Positions 34,440-48,157 are shown, numbered from the stretch's first letter. The stretch is DNA of 64,000 nt from Myrica gale (GCA_963930655.1 OZ005608.1:19555271-19619270); one strand, 5' to 3'. Numbers and translations are program-made. Notes: generated by a model not told the origin, from the letters alone.

Positions 34440-35250
34440 TCTTTTTCCCTACTTCTGTCTCGTCTTCCTCATTTTAAAGTTTTGGAGTACACCCTCTTAG
34501 CTCTGCGAGCGTTTCTTCAGTTAACGTGCAAAATTCAATAAATGCGACATACACGTGTCTCTCGTGTACCTTGCAACAAGAGAAGTAGCCTCAAAGGTGT
34601 TTGCCCCGTACGAAAGAGGGATACTTGACCTGCTTCAGCAGTTTAATGGATTTAATCGTGCAGTGAGTCCTTTGGGCTGCCAATTGAGGGTGGCCTAACT
34701 TTAGAATGTAGCGTGAAATGATTACTTAAAAATAGATGGGAATATAATCTTCCATTCATCGACTCACCACTGTATTGTATTGCATTAATGAAAAGGAAAG
34801 GGAGTAAAGGCAAACCTCCAGGTCTTAAAGTTTGGATATAAATTTTGTGTCTGGCTTGAACAAATAACTTCTACGTTGAGCTGCTATGCTTTTTGTAATG
34901 ATGCTTTTTGTTATAATGCTTTTTGAATTTGTCACAATCTTATACTCCTCTCTGGGCTTTTGGGAAAGCAAAACGTTTTTAATTATGAATTTGGATGGGT
35001 CTTTGCTTAGTTTAAAGAACTTATTAATTTATTCTCGGTTTTGGGAAAGCAAAAGGTTCTCTTGCATCGCTTCTAGGTAATTAAGAAAAGTGGAAAGTTC
35101 TCTTGCCGTACAGGTTCTGCTGCATTTCCCAGCAACAACTATCGAAAAGAAAGGCCAAGATCAAAACCAAAAAAAATATTATATGGAAAAAAATAAAAGC
35201 ATTCTGCATAAGTAAATATCTAGAGAGAGCCCACCAGACAGCAGAAATAG
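34440..35250 (+). repeat. Segmental duplication, partial copy D
   Basis: Matches the blocks at 11960-12360 and 12780-13480 and the related end of copy B (56815-57330): GTTTTGGAGTACACCCTCTT, GAAAGAGGGATACTTGACC and GGTAAAGGCAAACCTCCAGG at the start and ATATTATATGG-AAAAAAATAAAAGC at the end. It lacks the local duplication and the Mutator insertion of copy A and so supplies the empty site for that insertion. Confidence 0.7.
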
Positions 35251-35498
35251 AAGCGTCTGGGGTAGCAATCTATATATTTTGTCTTCTCAAAGTCAAACAA
35301 AATCTAGGTTATGTTTATGTGGTAAAATTTTTGGTATTAGGTTTAGTGTTAGTATTGGGTTTAGTGAAAAAGTGAAAAAAGGGGTAATTTTTTATATTTT
35401 TTTATGGGAGAGAGATTATATTGTATTATTTTATTGGGAGTTTGTGAAATATTTGGTGCAAACGCAGCCGTAGTACTGCATGCACAAATATCCATTAC

Positions 35499-37460
35499 TT
35501 TTTTTTTTCTAAGTCAAGTTTCATCGATAGAAGCCAATTGGATACAAGCATATAGAAACCACAATTATAGATCACAAAGTTTTACAGAAACCGGAAGGAG
35601 ATCTAGAGGGACGATACCCTCCATACCAGTAGAGGCAACCCATTTCGCCAAAAGATGGGTCATCCGGTTTGTAGTCCTTGGTATCCAGTTGATTTGCCAA
35701 TCGGGACTTTTTATTAGCTGGTTCTTTATACCTTCCACATGCTCTGCAATATTTCATATAGGATGGGCAGTAGACGTATTTACTTCATTGCAGAGCAATA
35801 AAGAGTCACTTTCAAACAAAACCTTACTCCAACCCAGCCGAGTTGCTTGCTCCATAATATTCACTACAAGTGCTTCACAAAGCAAAGGGTCCTAGCATTA
35901 ACTCGTTCTGTGTAAGCCATACAGAGGCAACTAGAACTTTCACGGCAGGACAACGCTATGACCGACCCATTTTCACACACATCAACATAAATGTTTATCT
36001 TAAGCCACCCTGGATCAGGTGGCTTCCAAGTCTTGTGGCTTAGTTTAGCACCTTCTTTCCAAGGATGAATATGCTCAAGTACACGAGCATTAACAGAGCT
36101 AATAAGATTCTGCATGTTCAGAACTTCCCCTCTATGCACCACCCCATTTCTAGTCTGCCATATGGCAGCATTTACAATAAGAGATCGATGCTCATTCTGT
36201 GATAGATGCATTCCTCCTTTGTCCAAAATAATAAAGGAGACAACCTCCTTCATGGATCCAAGTGGAACGCGAATAACATCCAAGGGCTTCAAAGACTGTC
36301 TCCACAAAACTCTTGCCACTGTACACGTAATAAAGAGATGGATGAGGGTCTCTACACCACCTGGGCACAATGGACATGAAGCCCAAAATACAGCTTCCCA
36401 TCATTTGGTTGAGCATACAAACCGAGAAGGAGTGCACTAGAGGCAACCTTCCACAACATCAGTCTCAGACAATCATGCAGGTCCACTTTCCATAATTTAT
36501 TCCATAATCTAGTATCCATTTGCATCGCTGCAGGACTTCTCCATTGCTCTCAATAGTAACCACAGATTTTGTTGAAAATTGACCCCTTGGGCATGCCTTC
36601 CATATAATCTCATCTTAAGCTTCTGGTCGTGGGATGGGTTGCTGCAAAATCAGATTTGCTGAATGAGCCTCAAAAGAAGTACGAATTAATCCTTCGTTCC
36701 AACACCCCCTCTCATGATCCACCAAATCTGAAACTACCCTTAGACCTTCATTCTCCACGCCCTCCCTCCTCCATATCGGTCTATTAGCTGTGGATGGAAG
36801 CCACGGGTCCAAATGAATATCAACTGAGGCGTCATTCCGAGGGAGTATAAACCTGCCCTCTTCAATGATATGTTTAGTTCGAAGTATGCCCTTCCAAACC
36901 CAATAGGAGTTGGCTCTTTGCTGCACCTCCAGAAAATTGGAGTTACTAAAATATTTCGCCTTTAGAAGTTTAGCCCAGAAACAGTGTGGCCTTGTTAGAA
37001 TAAGCCATGCAATTTTTGATATCAAGGCTATATTAACTTCAAAAGTGCGACGTATTCCCAACATGCCCATGTGTTTTGGTAAACAAATCAGGTCTCATGC
37101 TCGTGCAGTAAAATTTCGATTTTTCTAGAGGGGAAAACCCCACCAGAAATCCTTGAGAATTTTATCAATTGAATCACACCATCCTTTCGACAAAATAAAT
37201 ATGGACATGCAATATTGTGGTAAAGCGGTCACCACAGCTTTAATCAGCGTTGTGTGACCCGCCTGTGATAGTGTTTTAGCCTTCCATTCAACAATCTTCT
37301 TCATAACCTTCTGTTTTACATTTCTTTGACTTGCCAATGAAGAGAGGCAATCCCAGATATTTGCTTGTAGAAGCCATTATTTTCAGCCTTAATATATTCT
37401 TAATAGAGCCAATCACTTCAGGATGAGTGTTCGGGCTTATGAAATATTGTCATATTGTCT
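35499..37460 (-). mobile_element. L1-type LINE fragment (RT end, zinc-binding region, RNase H)
   Basis: On the minus strand the order is: end of reverse transcriptase (YFISPNTHPEVIGSI, KYLGLPLFIGKSKK, VVTALPQYCMSIFILSKG), zf-RVT region (WAKLLKAKYF, PWLPSTANRPIW, LIHLFITCTVARVLW), then an RNase H-like tail (PPDPGWLKINIYVDV). A poly(A) tail is represented by the T run at 35499-35508. Several frameshifts and stops break the frame. The 5' part is missing, and the CACTA element at 37538 lies just beyond. Confidence 0.75.
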
Positions 37461-39445
37461 CGAACAAGACTTTAATTAGCGAGTCAATATTCCAGATGTT
37501 TCTGGAGTTTACTGGTTCGCTAATAGCTGGTTACATCCACTACAAAAAAAAAAAGGATACAACAGCGGTCGAAAAAACGCTGGTAAAAGTCCAAAAAACG
37601 CCGTAAAACATTTACCAGTGATTTTTTACCTGTGTTTTCCGACCGCTGTCTTTTCTCCGTCGGTAAATGTCTTCAACGGAGTTTTTCATAAACGCTGGTG
37701 ATTCCCTACCTTTTAACAGCGGTCATTTAGCTCCGTTTTTAAACCACTGGTAATATCACAGCTTACAACAGCGGTTTTTTAGCAGCGTTTTAAAAAAGCG
37801 CTGGCGTTTCTCCTTATTTATAACAACAGTTTTTAGCAGCGTTTTAAAAAAGCGATGACATTTCCCATCTTTCAGCAGCGGCTTTTTAGCAACATTTTTA
37901 AAAACGCTAGCATTTCTCCTTATTTAAAACAACAATTTTTTAGCGGCGTTTTAAAAAAGCGTTAGCATTTCCCATCTTTTAGCAGTGTTTTTAAAAACGC
38001 TGGCATTTCTCCTATTTAAAACAACAGTTTTTTAGCGGCATTTTTAAAAGCGTCGGCGTTTCCCATATTTTAGCGGCAGCTTTTTAGCAACGTTTGTATA
38101 AAACGTTGACGTTTGTCCTAATTTACAACATCGCTTTTTTAGCGACGTTTTGAAAAACGCTGGCATAAGACAAAAAGATAGCTATAGCAGCGGTCACTAA
38201 AAGCCAAAAAAACGCTCGTTTTTTTAGTAGCGATCGCGACAGTCGCTAAAAATCTGTGTCAGCATTTTTTTTTCAATGTGCTAGCATTTTTAAAACACCA
38301 CTAATTTTTTTCTATATTTTCCTTTACATATTTTTTTAATCTGTAATACAAATTTATTTTAATAACCATAATTAATCGGATGTAAAAACTTAAAGAACAA
38401 AGATAATAAAAAACTATATACTTAATCATTGATTAATAATGTTTTACAACAAACACAAGAAGTAACAAGTTTTTAATATAAAATAACAATAAACAAGGAC
38501 CAACTAAAATATTCAAATATAAAACAATAAACAAAGACCAATTAAAATCTTCCTCCTTTTGCACATCAATATCCTATTGAATTCCTGTAATATAAAATAA
38601 ATATCACATGACAAATACAAATAAACAAAAGATTTATATAAACAAAATATATACTTGTATATAAGGCAGAAAGCTGAAAAATCATCAAAAGATTCCCATT
38701 TTTTCAGTTCAATACATATTCATAGGTCATCAGTGGGGAATATACACAAAACAAAGCACTCAGGCAGAGAAAGATGTACCTTTTCTTTTGCCCAGCCAAA
38801 TGCAAAGTTTTATCTCCCGGAACTTCTCTGGACAATTACAAGCAGAAAATATCAGAAGCAAGTGTTCCAAGAACTTTAGCTATACAATCTTTCTTGTTCA
38901 GGTGCACTTGTTCTATTCTGCAACAAAATCATAACAGTTGAATTGAAAATTGAAACGGATTAGAACCCAACAAGTAACTTACTTTTACCTGCACTAGTTC
39001 CTCACTATACCTCCTTTTTTTATTGACCTACTCAGCCATCAAATTAGATTGCAAGTTATTGAAGCTAAGAAGCAAAAAAAAAAAAACAAGAACAGTTTAA
39101 TTGAACTCGATATTTATATATAGAACTAGCCTAGATGACATTTTTTAATAGATTGCTGCGATTATATCTGGGACAGGGTGCTCAAACCAACAGGGGAATG
39201 AAGAATGAACCAAAAGATGGTACGAGGATGTCATCTAGAACCACTACCAAGAAAAGCCCATTAAACTAGTATAGCAGCCACTATAACTAGGATATTGGGG
39301 TGGTAATGATTTTCAATCATGGATATCTAATTGCAGTATGCATCCAGTAGAATAAATGGCCATTAAACTTGTCAAAAGGTAATAACATCAAAGACAACAG
39401 CTTCTCGACTTTGGGAAGTAACTTAACTAATTAAAGGTGGATAAC

Positions 39446-40330
39446 TTACAAATTACAGTTGCTTTGTAAATCTTCTGCAGATAAGTTGGTTGATGCATTT
39501 TGAGCAGACACTTGATATTTTTGAGCAGCAGATCCAACCTGATTTAGCTGCCAAAAGAGTATTATCATCAATTTCTACAACATGAAGATCTACATTTGAA
39601 AGAAGAGATCATGAACAAAAAAAAACACTCATGAAAGAACGTTGCTGATATATCTTACAACCAAAAGGGGAGTGATCTTATCTTTGTGAAGAACAAAGCA
39701 AAGGCACAACAACTATTTAAAAGGCCTCAGAATGGAGCAAAATCAACTAAGTTCAGGTCACATCTAAAAAATCATAAAGGGAAGTTGACTGAGGGGCTCA
39801 AAGATGCATTAAATTTGAGGATTCTTCACCGTTGGATAAGTTGGATAGCATTTCTGATGAATGAGTCCTCCTTCCCAGCGTAGGTAGGCATCTCAAGAAA
39901 ATCAGGGCATTATATCTCTTGATTATTCACCTGAGGTACTACTATCCTTTGCGGGATAAGCTCCTCATGAAACCGTGCACAAAATTCCCTAGAGCAAATC
40001 TAACAAAATTGGGGGAAAAAAAAGTTATGCCTGATAATTGGAGGCGTATTCAGAAATTGAAATTCCAAACACATGGAAGCCATCTGATAACTCACAAGCT
40101 TTAGATCTCGAGAGAAAATAAGACGAAGTTGACCATCTTGTACAACACGAAAATCCTCAAAAACACTTTCTTGAATTGCTTTTGCACAGTCGAGGACAAT
40201 TTGACTAGATGTGTTCTCATATTCATGGGGCATATCAACATAAAGAAGCTCTAGTAAAGTTCCACTATCATACTTGATTTTGAATAGCCTGGGTAGAACC
40301 TCTACAGGTTTTCTGAATTTTGAAAACCTG
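39446..40330 (-). pseudogene. Captured SEUSS-like co-regulator fragment
   Basis: SEUSS and SEUSS-like proteins are LIM-binding-type transcriptional co-regulators in plant development. On the minus strand, 40305-40100 reads VEVLPRLFKIKYDSGTLLEL, then LYVDMPHEYENTSSQIVLDC, AKAIQESVFEDF and VVQDGQLRLIFSRDLKL. The next exon (about 39990-39931) reads EFCARFHEELIPQRIVVPQ and is followed by GTGAAT. The third (about 39551-39446) reads QLNQVGSAAQKYQVSAQNAS and continues NLSAEDLQSNCNL. Intron positions are retained, so capture was from DNA. Neither end of the gene is present, so this is a fragment of the conserved Ldb-like domain. Confidence 0.75.
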
Positions 40331-40393
40331 CCCTAACGCGCCATATTCGAAAGACATAAGAGGAAAACAAACCAACAGCAAAATAGGGCTTAC

Positions 40394-40439
40394 CAATTTC
40401 GAAATAAGTCAAAATCCCCAAAATGTCGCTCTCGGCCAT
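40394..40439 (-). pseudogene. Possible captured first exon (MAESDILGILTYFEI)
   Basis: A minus-strand ATG at 40439 opens 15 codons reading MAESDILGILTYFEI, followed by a GGTAAGC donor at 40394. Upstream (40480-40900) is a GA-rich, more GC-rich stretch that could be a captured promoter or leader. I do not recognise the source gene. The donor phase does not match the following SEUSS-like exon, so a simple chimeric protein is not predicted. Confidence 0.3.
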
Positions 40440-42401
40440 GACTGGAATGGAAGGATGTGTTCATGGAAGTTAGAGATTCCAAGCTGAAGAAGCTAAATAG
40501 CACAGCCAAGCCAAAACAAAAACAAAAAACATAAAAGAGCAAATGGAAATGAATGCACCAATTATCGGCCTATGATCTGCTAAAGTGTAAGAGCACATTC
40601 AGAACATAAAACAATCATTTCGTTAGACAAGGATATATACATAGAGAGAGAGAGAGATTCATTACGACAGATCGAGTGAGAGAAAGAGGCAAAACTTCAA
40701 ATGCCATATGGGGGGAGAGGGAGGCAGCAGGCAGACCAAGAGAGAGAGGGCAGTGTTCGGCGAGCTGAGAGAATTCGTAGACGATAGAGAAGTTGGGCGT
40801 GGCTGGCAAGGAGACGATCGAGATCGAGATCGAGAATTGAAAAAAAAGGGGGCTTTTGACCGAATCAGCGGGGAGGGAAAACTGAAACTCGGCGCTCAAT
40901 GGTATAAATACAGGGAAAACTGGGACTTGGCTCTAGAAAATTTCCCTCTCAAAAAGTCACCTATTTTTTCTTCGTTTGTAGCTATAAATTGTAATATACA
41001 TATATTGTAGCTTCTAGTAATACTTAATACTTAAGACCATATAATAACAATATTTAAGAATCTTAGTACTTATATTACACTCTTTTTCAATAAAATAAAG
41101 CACTCATATATTACATAAATCTTATATCTGTGTATTAGACAAATATAGATCATATGAATATTTTAATATGTACAAATATTATACACATAGATGAGTAATA
41201 AAATATTTAATATGTACAAATATTATACAAGGAAAATGTCCAGTAAGATGGCTGCACCGGAATAATAACTTCAATGAACAAAATTATTATGTCCGCTAAT
41301 TTCAATAAACAAAATATACATCAGAAAATTTGCAAGCCAGAGTACCAACCAGAACTTTCTGATAAGAAATCCCTGTATTCCAAATTGATTATGTTAATGA
41401 TGAAGCCAAATTTAATAGGCTTATCACAAAATTCTCTGAGCAGAAGGCCTGAGGGAACTAAGCAAAAAATTTAGAGCTTATGATGGGCTGAAAGTCACCT
41501 ATAGCGGCGCTTTTTCTGACCTCCGTTAAAAAGACCGTTGTTATAACCCTCATTTTGGACTATGCTAGTGGTTTTAAAAACGCCGCTAAAACAACGTTGT
41601 TTACAATCAGGAGAAACGCCAGCGTTTTTCAAAACGCCGCTAAAAAATCGCTGCTATAAGTTGGGAAATGTCAGCGTTTTTTTAAATCGCCGCTAAAAAA
41701 TCGTTGTTGAAAATCAAGAGAAACGCTATCGTTTTTAAAAATGCCGCTAAAAAACCGTTGTTAAAAATTTTGTTATCTTTTAACAGCGGTCACTAAAAAT
41801 GACGATGAAAGTCACCTATAGCGGCGTTTTCTTGACCGCCGCTAAACAACCGCTGTTAAAAAATTCATTGCCTTTTAACAGCGGTTATTTTAACGGCGGT
41901 CGAGAAAAACGCAGCTGAAAGGCACCTTTAGCGGCGCTTTTTGCGACCGCCATTAAAAAGACAGTTGTTAAAAAACAACGAAGTTTTTAACTGGGGTTTT
42001 TAGCGGCGGTCAACAAAAGCTCCGCTATAGGTGACTTTCAGCAGCGTTTTTAGTGACTGTCGTTAAAAAGGCCGCTGTTAAAAGACAACGAAGTTTTTAA
42101 CATCGGTTTTTTAGCGGCGACCGCTAAAAACGCCCCTGAAAATCACCTATAGCGGCGCTCTTTTCGATCGCCGCTAAAAAGACCGCTGTTAAAAGTCAAA
42201 AGAGTTTTGGCAGCGGCTTTTTAGCGGCGGTCATAAAAAGCGAAGCTATGGGTGAGTTTCAGCAGCGTTTTTAGCGGGCGCCGTTAAAAAGACCGCTGTT
42301 AAAAGACGGTTTTTTTATAGTGATCATCAAGTTGTATATTATCTTATGACCGAGTATTTTCCAGGATACCACTTTAGAAGTTTGGTTATGTTGTTCCCCT
42401 A

Positions 42402-43139
42402 TAGAGGCAGATTCAAGATATTTCTTTAGGGGCAATTAATTTATTATAATTTTAAATAAAATAAAAAATATAATTTCTTGTAACTTATGCATAATGTTTT
42501 ATAGCAACTTCAACTTGGATAGATCAAAAAATTAAACACATTAAACCTATGATTTTATAAATTTCCTATTATTACTGATGTTTTAAAGAAAAGTAATTTA
42601 TCAACAGTATATGCTAAAAGTTGCAACAATTTCTTTCTTAAGTTTTGAGACTTGTCGAAGTAGCATCTATGGTCTGCCTTAAGAGATAAAAGATTGAGAG
42701 CGGAAGAAAAGCAGTTTGTCGCTAAAAGAAAAGATGTCCTTTAAAAATTCAAAAGTTTTGATTTTGATAAGAGACGATTTAGACTACGAAAATGTGAGAA
42801 TATTTGCTTTAAAAAGATAATTTCAACTTTAAAAACCTTAGAGGCAATATTTGCTCAGAAAAAAAAATCAACTTAAAAAGTCGTCGTTCAAAAGAAGTAT
42901 GACCTTCAAAAGAAGTCTGAGCTTTTGTATTTCTAAAACTCCAAGGCATATATTTGCGTAGAAAAACCTTCTTTAACGGTTCAATTGAAATGAAATTTCA
43001 ATATTTGTGTAGCATTGATAATCACCCGGGAGAATTTTTTAAAATTATATTTCTTAATCCTCGGAAAATTAATATATGAATTTTTTTCAAAAAATTTAAG
43101 GGCGGTGGCCCCCTCCCGCTCCCCTTAGAACCGCCCCTG
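42402..43139. mobile_element. Possible hAT-like insertion
   Basis: Starts near AGAGGCAGATTCAAG and ends, inverted, CAGGGGCGGTTCTAAG, which are weakly related termini. The related locus at 62950-62985 reads CTTTAGAAGTCTGGTTC followed directly by GATGCTTTTACCG, so about 740-780 bp are inserted here. No clear 8-bp target duplication and no transposase were seen. Confidence 0.4.
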
Positions 43140-44264
43140 TAGGGCTTATCGATATTTCAATAATATCTGTTTGATGCTTTTACCGTCTCACTGGTAGGCG
43201 AGGGGGAGGTGTACAGAAGAAAGTAAAGACATAAAGATTATCGTGGGATCCGTCAAGACTAAATTAGCTTCGATCATCCCTCCACAACTCCCAAGCCTGT
43301 TTTCATTTGAAATCATTGTCATTTTATCGAGGACTAAGAGTTCATCAATTTATAAGATTAGTGCGAAACACTCAAAAATTGAGAGGATATTTAAAGATAC
43401 ACACAAGGGAGAGTGAGTGACTACCTATTATAAAATCTTCACTACAAAAAAATAGGCATATAGCGGCGGTCAATAAAAACACTAGTAAAGAGTGTTTTTA
43501 ATGGCGTTTTTAGCGTCGTGAGAACTGCTATAACTCTAATTTCAAACGCTGCTAGAAATTAAGTATCTATAGCGGCGGTCATGGTGACCGTAGCTGTAGA
43601 TTACACCTTTAGCAACGTTTTTTTTAAAAAACGCGGCTAAAGGTATATCTATAGTAGCGTTTGTTGAAACAAACGTTGCTATAGGTATAAGTGCAAAAAA
43701 ATAATTTATTAATTATAAGTTATTTAATGTTAATAATTGTTTTATATATTATTTTATTTATTTTAATATATAATTTTATTTTGTCATGGATTTAATATAT
43801 AAGAGTGTTGTGAAAATTGAAGTTGTTATATTGTCTTAGAAGCTATGATTTAGTCATTATATTAAGTACTTATGTTAATTAGCACATATTAATTATATAA
43901 TAAACACGTATCACTCCTTGCAACTTTAAGGTAAAAAACCCCTCTTCTAGTTTGTCAATTCTCAATCTTGTTTGCCAGCCCCACCGAGGAATTTGCAATC
44001 CAATGAGCTCGCTACGGTTCGCCTTTATCCAAAATATTAATTTCATTTTTTTGGTTCGGGCTGCTTGTGCAGACACCTCCTTCTCCGTTGAATATATATA
44101 TATTGAATAAATAGTAATATAATATTATTTAATTTCAAACAATAATATATTGTAAGATTAGTTTATGTAATTAAAGTACATAACTTAATATATGGTCTTA
44201 GAGTCTATGATTTAGTTATTAGGTAGATACATATATATAAAGTACTTAGATTAATTAGTGCGCG

Positions 44265-44271
<7 letters not shown>

Positions 44272-44329
<58 letters not shown>
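44272..44329. repeat. (TA)n microsatellite
   Basis: About 29 TA repeats preceded by an imperfect ACATACATA stretch, inside the second Pack-CACTA element. Confidence 0.95.
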
Positions 44330-44330
<1 letters not shown>

Positions 44331-44748
44331 TTAATCGTTTGGCGTGGTTCCGCTTGAGTTTACCTGTTTATATTAAAAAGTTGCGATTTTTTAATCGTTT
44401 GGCGTGGTTCTGCTTGAGTTTACTCTCTCCTACTGTGAATGTGCCCGGCGCATAATACATGCTTGACTGAGATGTTTGAATGAATAGGCCGCTAACCATG
44501 AATACATGCTTTGATACTTTTTTCGTGAAAAGCCATGATCCATATGAGGTGAGCTTTATTCATACGCAGCATTAGATTCCAACCCCATCTTCTCTCCGAA
44601 ATGGCAGATTGGTGCTCCATTTTTATTTAGGCAAAATTTGGGGATCTTTACAAATGTTTTATTCTAGTCAATCCTGAGGATGATAAACCAGTGGCAGTAG
44701 CAGTTCCAAGAAAGACCCAGCAACCAGAGACCGCTGGTAGTTAGTCAG

Positions 44749-47700
44749 TGAATATTTTGAATGAGATGAGCAGAGTATTTGTAGAACGAGGAGACGAGTT
44801 GCTACTGCAGAGCTCTTTTTTATTATATTGTTTCTCTCTTACATATTTGTTTTTACATCACTCATTTAAAGGACCATCAGATAAATCTAGAGACCTTCTA
44901 AGAAAACTGAAAAGACATTGCAAAACACTCTAGAGCCGTTCTAGGAAACTGAAAAGACAAAATGTATTAAAGAAAACAGAGTTCAAGAAAGTGCATTAAA
45001 AATCCAACACACCCCCTTAATGCTATTTCTTCACAACCCAATGAGCTCCCTGAGATAACAGAATTTTTCCTTTGACAAAGACTTGGTAAGAATATCAGCA
45101 AGTTTCTCCCTCACTTCTGCAATGCTTCATTTCAATCTCACCTTTGCCAATTGCTTCTCGTGGTATTTGATGGAAATATGCTTGGTTCGCTCATTGTTAA
45201 TGACCTCTTGCAACCAGCCTTGCCTTGTGCTTCTAAATGCTTCCATCTTGATTCACTTAGTCTTGTAGATCCATTTGACTCCAATGACATCTCGTCCTCT
45301 TGGTCGATCAACAAGCTCCAAAGTTTGATTTTTTTTTTCGATCATAATTATCTCATCTTCCATCTCTTTCATCCAAACTTCTTGCTTTTCAACTTCTTCA
45401 AAATTTTCTGGTTCAACTGTAGAGAAGTTGCAAGATCCGTATATCTCACTTAACCTTCGTGTCCTTCTTGGAGGTGTTTCTGGTGGTGAACTTTCTGCAC
45501 CAGAACTTGAACTTGCTGGAGCCATTTGTGACTCTAGAAGAGCTTCATCACCTCGTCCAATGGCTGGAAAATTATTCTGAATTTCAATTGAACAAGGAGT
45601 TTCCTGTACTTTCTTTTCTTTCCAATCCCATGAAGTTTTCTCATTAAAGATCACATCACGACTAACAATCAACTTCTTAGTTTCAACATTATAAAGTCTG
45701 TAGGTCATTGTCATATAGCTATACCCAACAAAAATTGCATTTTCACTTTTCTCATCAAATTTGCTTATATTTTCATGAGAAATATGCGCATACCAGATGC
45801 TGCCAAAATTTTTAAAATGCCTTACAGATGGTGTGACTCCACTCTATGCTTCAATTGGAGTCTTGTTCTTCACTGCCTTGGTTGGACATCTATTGAGAAT
45901 GTAAACAGCTGTATGGACAGCTTCTGCCCAAAAACTCTTTGGCAATCCCTTCTCCTTTAGCATCGATCTTGCCATCTCTGCAATACTTCGATTCTTTGTT
46001 TCCGCAACCCCGTTCTGTTGGGGACTATATCCAGCAGTGAGTTGCTTCCATATGCCTTCTTCTTTGCAATATTCTTCAAACTTTTCCGAAGTGTACTCTC
46101 CTCCTCTATCACTTTGAAGGATTTTGATATGGTTGCTGACTTGTTTTCAACAAAAGCTTTGAATTGTTTAAATACTTGAAAAGCTTCTGATTTTTGCTTC
46201 AAAAAATACACCCAAGTCATTCTAGAATAATTGTCAATGAAGGTAAGAAAATACCTATACTGGCCAAGAGAAGGAGTTTGCATCTTTCCGCAAATGTCAG
46301 TATGGATAAGTTCCAAAAGCTCCTTTGCTCTCCATGAACTTTGCTTGAAAGGCTATCGATGTTGCTTTCCCATTATACATCCTTCACAAAGCTCCTGGTT
46401 TAGCTTTATCTTAGACAATCATTTCACCATATTTTTCTACTGCAGTAGCTTCAGCCCATGAAAGTTGAGATGACAAAATCTTTTGTGCCATAGCTCTGCA
46501 TCTTCTACAACTTCAGCTTTTAATGACATAGCTGACCCATAGTTAAACTCCATAGGAAAACTTCTATCCTTTTGCATTTTAACACATGCAATAGCAAGAT
46601 TTTGCAGATTTTGTCATAGATAGTTCAAGCATCATTTTCAAAATGTAGTCGATAGCCATTTTCAATCATTTGGCAACACTGAACAGATTTTGTTTGATCA
46701 GTTCTGGAACAAACAAAATATCATGCATAAGTTTTGTCCCTTCCTTTGTTTCTACAAAAATACTACTTTTTCCCTTTGTCTGCACAAGAGCTCCATTTCC
46801 CAACCGAACCTTAGAAGTAATTGCAGTATCCATATCAAGAAATATGTTTTCATTTCCTGACATGTGACAGATAAAACCACTATCAAGCTGCCAAATGTTG
46901 TCTTTTTCTTGCATTGGAGAATGACAAGCAAAACATAACTTTCCTTCTTCATCATCCTTTTGTTTGGTGAAATTCACTTGATTATTGGCCTTCAATTTGC
47001 ACTCCCTTTCAATGTGGCCAAACTTCTTACAATGGTGGCATTGGGGCTTTCCACGAAACCAACACTTTGAAGTAGCACGATTCAAATTTTTACAAATATT
47101 GCAAAAAGATTTAGAATTATCTGAAGTCGTAACTTTTTCGGACTTGTCATCTTTCTTCTTGCTTGAATAATTCTTCTTCCATCTTTGATCTCCACTCTTG
47201 TACTCGTCTCTAGAGTTGCCCTTCTTGGATGACTTTTTAGATTTAAAATTCAGTTTGGACTGAAAAGGACTCTCAACAGTTTGGTCAGCCCGCCTTAATC
47301 TTCTTTGCTCGTGAGACTCCAAAGATATGATCATATTTTTTTGGTAAGCTTATCAAGATTTTTTCAACAATCTTCTAATCTGAAATTTCTTCTCCATAAG
47401 TTTTCATGTGATTCACAACCTCAATGACTCTAGAAAAGTAGTCCTTTATGGACTCAACCTCTTTCATTTTCAGATTCTCAAATTCTCTACGTAAGGATTG
47501 AAGCCTTACCATAATGGCCTTGTGATCTCCTTGAAATTCCCTTTGCAAAATTTCCCAAGATTGCTTGGACGTGTTGGCTCGAATGATTCTGGGAAAAATA
47601 GTAGATGAAACTCCATTCTACAATTTGGATAGTGCTTTGGCATCTTTCATTTTATTTGCTTCAAGTTTCTCCTTTCCTGCATCTGTAAGTTGACTATTAT

Positions 47701-48157
47701 CTTCAGGTTCATCAAAACCATTGTCTACAATAGTCCACAGCCCTTCAGACAGCACCAAAGTCTTCATTTTCACCTTAAAAACTCATAATTCTCTCCATCA
47801 AAGATCGGAATGAGAGAGAGAGAGAGAAACACTAGAACTCTTGACTAGCAGGAGACGCCAAATAAAATCTCTAAAACCTGCTCTGATACTAGATGAAGAT
47901 TTTGAATGAGATGAGCAGAGAGTATTTGTAGAACGAGGAGATGAGTTGCTACCGCAGAGCTCGTTTTTTATTATATTATTCTCTCTTACATATTTGCTTT
48001 TACATCACACTCATTTAAATGACCATCAGATAATTTTAGAGGCCTTCTAGAAAAACTGAAATATATTGCAAAACACTCTAGAGTCGTTCTAGGAAACTGA
48101 AAAGACAAAATGTATTAAATAAAAGAGAGTTCAAGAAAGTGCATTAAAAATCCAACA
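44749..48157 (-). mobile_element. Copia retrotransposon, internally deleted
   Basis: LTRs at 44749-45009 and 47894-48157 are about 261 and 264 bp and very similar. On the element's strand they run TGTTGGATTTTTAATGC to TTCA. A perfect 5-bp duplication GTCAG flanks the element (44744-44748 and 48158-48162). Next to the 5' LTR, minus strand, is TAGTATCAGAGCAGG, a methionine-tRNA-type primer site; next to the 3' LTR is a purine tract around AAGGGGGTG. The body holds Gag, protease and integrase parts and stops at the start of reverse transcriptase, so RT and RNase H are deleted. Confidence 0.9.
45253..47770 (-). pseudogene. Copia Gag-Pol remnant (no RT/RNase H)
   Basis: Minus-strand order is Gag from Met near 47770 (MKTLVLSEGLWTIVDNGFDE; WEILQREFQGD), then a CCHC knuckle (CHHCKKFGHIEREC), an aspartic protease with LDSG (normally LDSG/LDTG), the integrase core (HTDICGKMQTPSLGQYRYF, FIDNYSRMTWVYFLK), the integrase tail (RLYNVETKKLIVSRDVIF) and the first RT residues (GVKWIYKTK). 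Two or more stops and frameshifts interrupt it. Everything after the first RT segment is missing. Confidence 0.8.

Larger units (their letters stand above)
37538..42322. mobile_element. Pack-CACTA element 1 (SEUSS-like capture)
   Basis: Ends CACTACAAAAAAAAAAAGG and, inverted, CACTATAAAAAAACCG, with ATC duplications at 37535-37537 and 42323-42325. Long subterminal zones (37555-38300 and 41500-42310) are packed with AGCGGCGGTC/AACGCTGCTAAAA-type repeats in both orientations. The interior carries SEUSS-like coding pieces and another short captured exon. Its left end matches the right ends of the elements at 43440 and 58115 in inverted orientation, so it belongs to the same family. Confidence 0.85.

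Noticed and set aside
40394-40439. A chimeric protein joining the MAESDILGILTYFEI exon to the SEUSS-like exons
   Set aside because: Joining the visible donor to the visible acceptor gives a stop almost at once because the phases do not match.
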